This document shows, in pieces, positions 15,998 through 23,486 of a stretch of DNA of 64,000 nucleotides (position 1 is its first letter; every line of letters begins with the position of its first letter). Source of the stretch: Solirubrobacter soli DSM 22325 (GTDB taxonomy: Bacteria; Actinomycetota; Thermoleophilia; Solirubrobacterales; Solirubrobacteraceae). Made by a program: the position numbers and the translations under genes. The DNA is taken from the NCBI RefSeq assembly GCF_000423665.1, contig NZ_KE384074.1:1-64000 (forward strand), given 5' to 3'. The notes under the pieces were generated by a model that was given only the letters and a program-made list of their open reading frames with translations, ran no database searches and had not been told where the DNA came from.

Positions 15998-16566
15998 GAC
16001 GACAAGGCGGGGAGCCCGTCGATCGACTCCCAGTTGTTGTCGCGTTCGTAGACGCGCATGGCGCCCTCACCCTCCACGCGGATGCGCTTGGCGGTCGAGA
16101 GGTCCATGTGCGGGCGCTCGCCCTCGTAGCTCATCAGCGGGACGCCGTACCCGCAGGAGTCGGCGATGCGGGTGACGTTGACGACGATGAACGCCCGCAT
16201 CGACTCGGCGATCTCGGGCTCGGCCCAGCCCAGCTCGCGCAACTCGTCGAAGCGGGCGTTGTCCGGGCGCACGTACTCGCCGTGGCCGTGCAGGCGGAGG
16301 ATCCGCGGCGGGCCCTCGAACGCGCAGAACATCACGCAGATGCGGCCGTTGTCGCGCAGGTGGGCGATCGTCTCCGCCCCGCTGCCGACGATGTCCAGGT
16401 AGGCGACGGTGTGGTCGTCGAGCACCCGAAGGGTCCCGATCGGACCCTTCGGGGAGACGTTGATGTGTCCGCCGTCACCCGAGGGGGCCGTACCTACGAA
16501 GAACATCGACTGCTTGGCGATCCATGCCTTCTGGTACTCGTCGATGCGTTCGTAAATGCGGCCCAT
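15994..16566 (-). CDS. Pyridoxamine 5'-phosphate oxidase family (FMN split-barrel) protein
   Basis: Encodes 190 residues from ATG at 16566 (MGRIYERIDEYQKAWI). The split-barrel flavin-binding fold is indicated by MFFVGTAPSGDGGHINVSPKG, VAYLDIVGSGAETIAHLRDNGRICVMFCAFEG and LRLHGHGEYV. This resembles general stress protein 26-like and actinobacterial F420/FMN-dependent oxidoreductases rather than PdxH. It shares a GTGA overlap with the VOC gene downstream, so both are co-expressed. The cofactor (FMN or F420) is uncertain and the substrate unknown. Confidence 0.85.
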   Translation of the reverse strand: MGRIYERIDEYQKAWIAKQSMFFVGTAPSGDGGHINVSPKGPIGTLRVLDDHTVAYLDIVGSGAETIAHLRDNGRICVMFCAFEGPPRILRLHGHGEYVRPDNARFDELRELGWAEPEIAESMRAFIVVNVTRIADSCGYGVPLMSYEGERPHMDLSTAKRIRVEGEGAMRVYERDNNWESIDGLPALSS

Positions 16567-16636
16567 GCACGGTGAGTCTAAGCGTTCGCACCGCCGTCTC
16601 CGGCGGATCGCCGGCCAGATCACCGGTCGTCGCTGC

Positions 16637-16654
16637 CGGCGGCGGACGCCGCCG
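16637..16654 (-). terminator. Possible terminator hairpin after the FAD-oxidase gene
   Basis: A 7-bp GC stem (CGGCGGC/GCCGCCG) with a 4-nt loop lies 88 bp downstream of the FAD-oxidase stop on the minus strand. There is no U-tract, which is common in actinobacterial terminators but makes this weak. Confidence 0.3.
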
Positions 16655-16741
16655 ACATACCGGTGGTACGACTGCGGCGGCCGCCGCCGGGCAGCGGCGG
16701 GCGGGGCGCGCCGGAATCCGTCGGAGGCGACGGGGCGGGCG

Positions 16742-18118
16742 CTAAATGGCGTGGTTGGCGTGCATGAGCCCGTTCGGGTCCATGCGCGTCCTCACGGCCT
16801 GCAGCCGCGCCCAGGACTCGGCGCCGAAGGTCAGCGACGCGTCGACCTTGTCCTCGGCGAAGTTGAGGTAGGTGCCGCGGAGGCTCCACGGCTCCATCGC
16901 GGCCTTCACGCGGGACATGTAGTCGCGCATGAACGCGCCCATGTTGGCGTCGATCGCCATGCCGCCCATGAACAGGACGAACTGGCCGGCGATGCCGCCG
17001 GCGGCGCCGTGGCCGGGCTCCCGGCGGGCGAGCGCGCCGCCGATCTGGCGCAGCTCCACGCCTGCCAGCGGGGAGCCGCTCTTCGGGCCGGCCATGCAGA
17101 CCAGCATGTCGATCGCGGCCTGGGGCAGCTCCTCGATCAGCGCGGTCTCGCTCGTGAAGGGCATCGGCTCTTCCGGGTCCTGGTGCAGGCGGATGAGCGC
17201 GGGAGCGGGGATCGTCGCGAACGTGTCGATCTCGGGCTCGAGCGCGCGCAGCGGCGCGATCACGTCCGGGTCGCCCTGGACGGCGCCGTCGATGATGACG
17301 ATCGAGCGGCCGCGGATCGGCGCGGGGATCTCCGGCAGCGGCGGGAGCTGCATGATCCGGAAGGACGTGGTGATGTGGTCGGGGGCGGTGACCGCCCACT
17401 GCGCGTACACCTTCAGCACGCGGGCGGCCTCGGTCCAGTCCCACACCATCATCCCGGCGTAGATCTCGGTCAGCTCGTAGAGGCGGAACTCGAGCGCGGT
17501 GACGATGCCGAAGTTCCCGCCGCCGCCGCGCAGCGCCCAGAAGAGCTCGGGGTCGTTGTCCGCGTCCGTGCGGACGAGCTCGCCGTCGGGCGTGACCAGC
17601 TCGACCGCGGTCAGGCTGTTGGTCTGCAGGCCGTGGCTGCGGGCGAGCCAGCCCATGCCGCCGCCGAGCGAGTAGCCGGCGACGCCGACCGTGGGCGAGG
17701 AGCCGTGCAGCGCGTAGAGGCCGTGCGGGGCGGCGGCGTCGACGACGTCCTCCCACAGCACACCGGCGCCGACGCGGGCGGTCCGGTTGGCCGCGTCGAT
17801 CGCGACGCCGCCCATGCCCGAGGTCTTGACGAGGATCGTCCCGCTCAGGTCGCCCAGCGGGCCCGCGTTGTGGCCGGTCGTCTGCGCGGCGACGCGCAGA
17901 CCCACGCCGCGGGCGAAGCGCATGACGTCCGCGACCTCGGAGGCGTCGGCGGGATACACCACGGCCGCCGGACGCGGGTCGAGCGAGAGGTTGAAGCCGC
18001 CACGGGCCGCGTCATAGCCGTCGTCGCCGGGAAGGGCGACGGCACCGCCACACAGTTCACGGAGCAGGGAGAGGTCATCGCGGGGAGGATCGATGATCGA
18101 CATGGCGTCAACACTCAC
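16742..18118 (-). CDS. FAD-linked oxidase, berberine-bridge-enzyme (BBE) family
   Basis: Encodes 458 residues. An N-terminal FAD-binding PCMH domain (about 45-215) contains AAVVYPADASEVADVMRFA, AQTTGHNAG (His83, likely covalent FAD attachment) and GVAGYSLGGGMGWLAR. The C-terminal BBE tail ends in YLNFAEDKVD and DPNGLMHANHAI. The cysteine used for a second flavin bond in plant BBE is replaced (GSSPTVGVAGY), so single His attachment is expected. Family members oxidise alcohols, sugars or alkaloid-type substrates with O2. No signal peptide is visible, and the substrate is unknown. It is transcribed alone, downstream of the palindromic region at 18163-18279. Confidence 0.88.
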   Translation of the reverse strand: MSVDAMSIIDPPRDDLSLLRELCGGAVALPGDDGYDAARGGFNLSLDPRPAAVVYPADASEVADVMRFARGVGLRVAAQTTGHNAGPLGDLSGTILVKTSGMGGVAIDAANRTARVGAGVLWEDVVDAAAPHGLYALHGSSPTVGVAGYSLGGGMGWLARSHGLQTNSLTAVELVTPDGELVRTDADNDPELFWALRGGGGNFGIVTALEFRLYELTEIYAGMMVWDWTEAARVLKVYAQWAVTAPDHITTSFRIMQLPPLPEIPAPIRGRSIVIIDGAVQGDPDVIAPLRALEPEIDTFATIPAPALIRLHQDPEEPMPFTSETALIEELPQAAIDMLVCMAGPKSGSPLAGVELRQIGGALARREPGHGAAGGIAGQFVLFMGGMAIDANMGAFMRDYMSRVKAAMEPWSLRGTYLNFAEDKVDASLTFGAESWARLQAVRTRMDPNGLMHANHAI

Positions 18119-18162
18119 GCCCCACCGTTGCCCAGACCTTGCCGCGCATTGCCGCGAGATTT

Positions 18163-18279
18163 CTAAACCCGACCTTAAGTGCCTGACCCTTTATCTCGCC
18201 GTTAGGTTGTGGCACGGCGCTGCGCCGTCGGCGAACCTAAATCGCACCTAAGGGGTCAGGTAATTTAGGTGGGGTTTAG
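18163..18279. repeat. REPIN-like nested palindrome
   Basis: Two oppositely oriented arms (18163-18191 and 18250-18279) pair imperfectly: CTAAACCCGACC matches the complement of GGTGGGGTTTAG at 11 of 12 positions, followed by paired CCTGACCC and GGGGTCAGG blocks. Inside lies a second hairpin, TTAGGTT (18202-18208) and AACCTAA (18234-18240), around a GC-rich core. The GGGGTCAGG block recurs at 55384-55392. The TAA stop of the regulator gene (18276-18278) lies within the right arm. The structure resembles a REPIN, two REP units in opposite orientation. Confidence 0.7.
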
Positions 18280-21200
18280 GTTTCGAGGGCGAGGGCGAGC
18301 TCGCCTTGGGAGGACGCGCCGAGCTTGCGGAGGGCGCTGCCGAGCTTGATCTCGATGATGCGCGGGGTGACGAAGAGCTCCTGGGCGATCTCGCGTTCGG
18401 CGCGGCCGGCGGCGGCCAGGGCGGCGACGCGGCGTTCGCTGGCGGTGAGGGAGTTCACGCCGCGGGGCATGGCGAGTGCGGGCTCGACGCCCACGGCCAG
18501 CATCTCGCGCTGGATCTGGCGGACCAACCGCTCGGCGCCGCAGACCTCGGCGAGCTCGTGGGCGCGGGTGAGGGGCTCGCGGGCGTAGTCGGGCCGGCCG
18601 GCGAGGCGGCGCAGGGAGCCAAGACCCGCCAGCGACTTGGCGAGCTCCAGCCGCGAGGGCGCGCGGGAGACGACCTCGACGGCCTCCTCCAGGCGCTCCA
18701 GCCCTTCGGCGCCCTCGAGCAGTCCGAGCACCCGCAGCGAGTGCGCGACGGTACCCGGCGCACCCCAGTCGCGGGCGCGGTCGAGCTCCTCGGACGCCAG
18801 CTCGATCGCCTTGCGCTTCATCCCCAGCTGGTCGAGCGCGATCGCCTTCAGCGAGCTCCAGCGCGCGGCCGCCGGGTTGTGCCAGAGGTGGAAACGCTGC
18901 GCGTACTCGTCGGCGGCCTCGACCGCGTCCTCGAAGCGGCCTTCGGCGACCAGCAGCTCCAGCCGCGCGTTGCACCAGTAGCGGGCGCCGTCGGAGCCGC
19001 CGCCGCGCTCGGGCGCGCGGACGAGCGCCTGTCGCGCCTCGGTGAGCTTGCCCCGCTCGGTCAGGCACCAGGACAGGTGGGCCGCGTTCCACTGCAGGGT
19101 GTCGCGCCCGTAGCCCCACGCCTCCGCCTGGTCGAACGCCTGCGTGAGCTCCTCCTCGGCATCGAGCAGGTCGCCGCGCCAGAACAGGCAGAACCCGCGC
19201 CACAGGTACATGCCGGTGACGGCGAACAGCGAGCCGCGGCGGTGCGCGTCGAGCATCGCGAAGTCGAAGGCGGTCAGCGCCTCCTCGCGGTCGCCGATGA
19301 TCATCGGCAGCAGCGCGGCCAGTGTCAGCAGGTTCGGGTCGCGATTCTGGACGTCGCCGCCCTCGAGCGCGAGGCGGCCGAGGGCGACGCACTCGTCGAC
19401 ATGGCCGCCGCGGCGCTGCCATTCGAACGCGGCGAACGAGGTCATCATCTTCTCGCCCAGCGTCTTCGGGACGCGGTGGCGGTATGGCTCGGTGACGGCG
19501 GCCTCCGCGGGATCGCCTGAGCCGAACGGGATCCCCATCAGCGCGAACGCCTCCAGCGCGAGCGCCTCGTCGGCGAGCTCGGGCGGGAGCGACGCCGCGG
19601 CCTCCCGCGCGACCGCCGCGCCCTCGGCGGGCGACGTCGTGAACAGCAGCGCGCGGCCCAACGCGTTCGCGGCGCGAATCCGCAGGTGGTCGTCGGTCAG
19701 CCCGTCGTACGCCTCGCGCAGGTGCTTGGCGGCGCCCGGACCGGTCAGCAGGGCCTCGACCTCCCCCAGATCGAGCAGCAGCCGCGGCCGCATCGAGGCC
19801 GGCGCCGGCTCGTCCAGCGCGCGCTGCAGGTAGCCGACCGCGTTGTCGATCGCGCCGCGCGCGAACGCCGCGTTCCCCGCCTCGTGCAGCAGCCGCGCGA
19901 TCTCCTCGTCGCCGCTGCGCGGCGTGTGCGTGAGCTGCCCCGCGATCTGGTCCATCGGCGCGCCGATCCGGCGCAGGACGCCCGCCGCCCGGCCGTGCAG
20001 CAGCTCGCGCTCGCCCAGGGGGAGGCCGTGGTAGACGGCGTCGCGGACGAGCGGGTGGACGAAGCCCGGCGGCGGGTCCGGGCGCAGGATCTCCGCCCGC
20101 GCCAGCGCGGCCATCGTCCCCGCCACCTGTGCCTCGTCGAGCCCGGCGACGCCCGCGACGGCCGGCAGGTCCGCGCCCTCGCCGAGCACCGCGACCGCCC
20201 GCGCGACCGTGGACGCCTCGCCGGGCAGCCGCGCGAGCCGCAACAGGACCGAGCTGGACACCGCGCGCGAACCTATTGCCCGCACGACGTCGGCGTGGGC
20301 CGCGTCGGGCTTGACCGCGTCGGTCTCCAGCGCATTGAGCAGCTGGCGGACGAGCAGCGGGTTGCCGCCGGTGGTCGTGTGGCAGGCCTCGCGGAACGAG
20401 CGATCGGGCTCGGCGCCGAGGCGGCGCGCGACCAGCGCGCCGACGGCCTCCTCCGACAGCGGGCCGGGACGGATGTGGGCGGTCGCCGGGTCGTTGGCGA
20501 TCTCGGCCAGCAGCGCGGCGTCGGTCGGCGCGTCGCCCGTGCGCACGGAGGCGGTGACGAGCACCGGCTGGCCCTCCAGCCGGCGGACGAGGTAGGCGAG
20601 GAAGCGCAGCGATGGCCGGTCGCACCAGTGCAGGTCGTCGATCTCGAGCAGCAGCGGGTGCTCGGCGGCGAGGTTGAGCGCCAGCCAGTACAGGCCGTGC
20701 AGGGCGGCGAAGGACGCGTCGCCGCCGTGGGAACCGTTCTCGTCCGGGTTGCGGAAGACGACCTGCGCCGGGGCGGCCGCGCCCGCCAACACGTCGGACT
20801 CGGCGACGACGGACTCGAAGAGCTGGCGGACGACGCCGAACGGGAACTCGCGCTCCAGCTCGCCCGCCCGGGCGTTGAGCACGAACGCGCCCTCCGCGAC
20901 CGCGCGCCGCCGGAACTCGGCCATCAGCCGCGACTTGCCGATCCCGGGCGGGCCCTCGATCAGCACCGCGCGGCCCTCGCCCTCGATCGCCTCCTCGAGC
21001 ATCGAGTCCAGCTGCGCGACCTCGCGCTCGCGCTCGACCAGCGTGGCGGACGCCTTCGGCTTGGACTTGCGCGCGGGCTGCGGCGCCGGCGGCGCGGAAT
21101 CGTCACGCAGGAGCTGCTCGTGCAGGGCGACGAGCGCCGCGCCGGGCGAGCTGCCGAGCTCCTCGCGCAGCAGGACGCGGATGTCCTCGTAGACCCGCAG

Positions 21201-21845
21201 CGCCTCGTTGGCGTTGCCGCGGGCGCGCAGGACCTCCATCAGCGCGGCGCGGGCGGATTCCCGGAACGGCTGCGCCTGGACGGCGGCGCGGGCGGCCTGC
21301 TCGGCCTCCGGGTGCGCGGCGCCGCCGAGCTTGGCGCCCGCGGCCGCGACGGTCTCGAGCGCCTCCACCCGCAGGTCGGCGAGCTCCGCGCGGCGCGCGT
21401 CGATCCACGGCGCCTCCAGGCCGGGCAGGAGCCCACCGTCGGCGATCTCGAGCGCGGCCCGGGCCGCATCCCAGGCGACGCGCGGGTCTGAGGCCTCACG
21501 GGCGCGGCGCAGCTCGCGCGGCGCGACCTCCCAGTCGACCCAAGCGTCAGCCGGGAGGATCAGCTGCAGCTCGGAACGGCCCTCGAGGACGCCCGGGCCG
21601 AGCGCCTTGCGCAGGCGCGAGAGCGGCGGAGCGAGCAGCGACTCGTACGCGGGCGGGGCGCCCTTCCCGCTCCAGAGCGCCTCGGCGAGCTCGTCGCGGC
21701 GCACGGGCCGGTCCCGGTTGAGGGTGAGGTAGGAGAACAGCAGACGGCCCTGGCGTCCGCGCAGGGAGTCTTCGAGCCTCCGTCCCTGAAGCTCCACGAT
21801 GAGTCGCCCGCATACACGTATGCGGGTCGCGTGACCCTCGACCAC
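18276..21845 (-). CDS. BTAD-AAA ATPase-TPR regulator with LuxR-type HTH
   Basis: Encodes 1189 residues. Residues about 8-95 are an OmpR-like winged helix (LLFSYLTLNRDRPVRRDELAEALW) and 100-250 a BTAD repeat domain, the SARP/AfsR arrangement. An ATPase domain follows (Walker A GPPGIGKSRL, Walker B LLLEIDDLHWCD), then a long TPR-like helical region (about 600-1100), and a C-terminal LuxR-type HTH (TASERRVAALAAAGRAEREIAQELFVT). Having both a SARP-type and a LuxR-type DNA-binding end is a chimera of AfsR and LAL (MalT-like) regulators. The GTG start at 21845 is uncertain because a palindrome (21807-21826) sits over the first codons. The stop codon is in the REPIN-like repeat. Confidence 0.88.
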   Translation of the reverse strand: MVEGHATRIRVCGRLIVELQGRRLEDSLRGRQGRLLFSYLTLNRDRPVRRDELAEALWSGKGAPPAYESLLAPPLSRLRKALGPGVLEGRSELQLILPADAWVDWEVAPRELRRAREASDPRVAWDAARAALEIADGGLLPGLEAPWIDARRAELADLRVEALETVAAAGAKLGGAAHPEAEQAARAAVQAQPFRESARAALMEVLRARGNANEALRVYEDIRVLLREELGSSPGAALVALHEQLLRDDSAPPAPQPARKSKPKASATLVEREREVAQLDSMLEEAIEGEGRAVLIEGPPGIGKSRLMAEFRRRAVAEGAFVLNARAGELEREFPFGVVRQLFESVVAESDVLAGAAAPAQVVFRNPDENGSHGGDASFAALHGLYWLALNLAAEHPLLLEIDDLHWCDRPSLRFLAYLVRRLEGQPVLVTASVRTGDAPTDAALLAEIANDPATAHIRPGPLSEEAVGALVARRLGAEPDRSFREACHTTTGGNPLLVRQLLNALETDAVKPDAAHADVVRAIGSRAVSSSVLLRLARLPGEASTVARAVAVLGEGADLPAVAGVAGLDEAQVAGTMAALARAEILRPDPPPGFVHPLVRDAVYHGLPLGERELLHGRAAGVLRRIGAPMDQIAGQLTHTPRSGDEEIARLLHEAGNAAFARGAIDNAVGYLQRALDEPAPASMRPRLLLDLGEVEALLTGPGAAKHLREAYDGLTDDHLRIRAANALGRALLFTTSPAEGAAVAREAAASLPPELADEALALEAFALMGIPFGSGDPAEAAVTEPYRHRVPKTLGEKMMTSFAAFEWQRRGGHVDECVALGRLALEGGDVQNRDPNLLTLAALLPMIIGDREEALTAFDFAMLDAHRRGSLFAVTGMYLWRGFCLFWRGDLLDAEEELTQAFDQAEAWGYGRDTLQWNAAHLSWCLTERGKLTEARQALVRAPERGGGSDGARYWCNARLELLVAEGRFEDAVEAADEYAQRFHLWHNPAAARWSSLKAIALDQLGMKRKAIELASEELDRARDWGAPGTVAHSLRVLGLLEGAEGLERLEEAVEVVSRAPSRLELAKSLAGLGSLRRLAGRPDYAREPLTRAHELAEVCGAERLVRQIQREMLAVGVEPALAMPRGVNSLTASERRVAALAAAGRAEREIAQELFVTPRIIEIKLGSALRKLGASSQGELALALET
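21807..21826. promoter_or_regulatory. Perfect palindrome over the regulator's first codons
   Basis: CCCGCATAC-AC-GTATGCGGG, a perfect 9-bp inverted repeat with a 2-bp centre, spans codons about 7-13 of the regulator encoded on the minus strand (start 21845). It could be an operator if the true start lies further downstream, or a hairpin at the translation start. Sequence alone does not decide. Confidence 0.45.
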
Positions 21846-21902
21846 GCGGGGAAATCTATCCGGTACCCGGGCGGACTTCCACGACTCTGGAACAGTTCCG
21901 GA

Positions 21903-23486
21903 CTAGGCGACCACCTTCGCGTCGGCCAGAACGGCCATGGCGGCGTTGCGCCCATTCAGCGCGATCACGCTGCCGCCCGGGTGGGTCGCCGCGCCGCAGA
22001 AGTAGAAGCCGTCGATCGGCGTCCGCGGCGCCAGGCGGTGCTCCCACATCTGGTCCGGGGTGACTTCGCCCTGGAAGATGTTGCCCTGGGTGAGGCCGAT
22101 CCGCTCCTCGATGTCGGGCGGGCCGAGGACCACATAGCTCTCGATCACGTCGGGGAAGTTGGGCGCGAAGCGGGCGATCAGGTCGATGAACTGCTTGGCC
22201 ACCTCGTCCCGGCGCGTTGACCAGTCCATGTCGTAGGGCGCGTACTGGCCGAAGACGCTCAGCAGGTGGCGGCCCTCCGGGGCGGGCGTCTGGTCGTAGC
22301 CGGTCTGGATGTAGATCTCGCCGAAGCCCACGGCCGGCTCGCCTCGGGCGCAGCGCTCGAAGGCGGCCTGCGCCGCGTCGAGACCGTCGGTGACGTCGAT
22401 CGTCGCGCGAGCGGGCCAGGACTCGCCGGGCGCCGCGGTCCAGTCGGGGAGCGCGGTCAGCGCCGCGTTGAACTTCACGACGGGGCTGCGGATCTTCCAG
22501 GCTTCGAGTCGTTGCCGGTAGTCGTCGGGGACCTCGGTGAGGAGGTTCAGGGCCCGCTTCGGGTCCGCATTGCAGAGGATCGTGCGGGCGCGGATGACCG
22601 TCCCGTCCTCGAGCGTGACGCCCTCGCCGGGGGTGATCTCGGCGACGGGGACGCCGGTCGCGAGCGTCGCGCCGGCCTCCTGGGCGGCGTCGGCGATCGC
22701 GAAGCTGATCATCCCCATGCCGCCCTTGACGTAGCCCCACACCGGGCCCTGACCCTCGAGGTCGCCCTGATAGTGCATGAGCTTGATCGAGGCCGTGCCC
22801 GGGTCCTTCGGGCCGCCGTAGGCGGCGATCACGCCCTGGCCGAACAGCGCGTCCTTGAGCCGCTGATCTGAGATGTAGTCGTCGAGGACGTCGGCGATGC
22901 TGGCGTGGAAGACGATGTCGATCATCGTCTGCTCGCCGTGCAGGAGGTCCTCGATCTCCTCGCGGGTGGGCGTGTCGCCGACCCACGTGTCGCGGCCGCG
23001 CGTGCGCAGGCGCTGGCGGACCTCGTCGAAGATGTGCTCGTAAGCCCAGTAGCCCTCGATGTCCTTGGCCGAGACGTTGAGGTCCTCGAGGTTGCGCTGG
23101 GTCTTCGCGTCGTCGAGCCACTGGCCGAAGCTCGTGCCGTCCTCGAACGGCACCCACAGGTTGGGGTCGGCGACGTAGCACTCGAAGCCGCGTTGCCGGA
23201 GCTGCAGCTCGTCGATCACGAGCGCGTCGAGGAGGCCGACGACGTACGCGCAGGGGCTGACGCTGTAGCGCTGGTCCGGGAACGGGCGCTCGAGGGTGCA
23301 GGCGCCGCCGAGGCGTTCCCTTCGCTCCAGGACGAGGACGCTCTGGCCCGCTTTCGCGAGGTACGCGGCCGCGGTGAGGCCGTTGTGGCCGCCGCCGACG
23401 ATCACCGCGTCCCAGTGCTGCGCCGCGAGCTCCTTGACCGGTTTCGGGAGCCCGACCTCCCCCAGCTTGGCTGCGATCTCGTTCAT
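21903..23486 (-). CDS. PYROXD2-like FAD-dependent oxidoreductase (first copy)
   Basis: Encodes 527 residues of the phytoene-desaturase/PYROXD2 superfamily. The dinucleotide-binding motif VGGGHNGLTAAAYLAKAG begins near residue 30, followed by VLERRERLGGAC. The C-terminal flavin motif is FYFCGAATHPGGSVIALNGRNAAMA. Internal blocks WGYVKGGMGMISFAIADAA and LCNADPKRALN fit the uncharacterised bacterial group often found with amine or fatty-acid catabolic genes. The ATG overlaps the stop of the acyl-CoA synthetase gene (ATGA), making it the last gene of a three-gene operon. No signal peptide is seen, so it is probably cytoplasmic. Substrate unknown. A paralog lies at 32391-34001. Confidence 0.88.
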   Translation of the reverse strand: MNEIAAKLGEVGLPKPVKELAAQHWDAVIVGGGHNGLTAAAYLAKAGQSVLVLERRERLGGACTLERPFPDQRYSVSPCAYVVGLLDALVIDELQLRQRGFECYVADPNLWVPFEDGTSFGQWLDDAKTQRNLEDLNVSAKDIEGYWAYEHIFDEVRQRLRTRGRDTWVGDTPTREEIEDLLHGEQTMIDIVFHASIADVLDDYISDQRLKDALFGQGVIAAYGGPKDPGTASIKLMHYQGDLEGQGPVWGYVKGGMGMISFAIADAAQEAGATLATGVPVAEITPGEGVTLEDGTVIRARTILCNADPKRALNLLTEVPDDYRQRLEAWKIRSPVVKFNAALTALPDWTAAPGESWPARATIDVTDGLDAAQAAFERCARGEPAVGFGEIYIQTGYDQTPAPEGRHLLSVFGQYAPYDMDWSTRRDEVAKQFIDLIARFAPNFPDVIESYVVLGPPDIEERIGLTQGNIFQGEVTPDQMWEHRLAPRTPIDGFYFCGAATHPGGSVIALNGRNAAMAVLADAKVVA

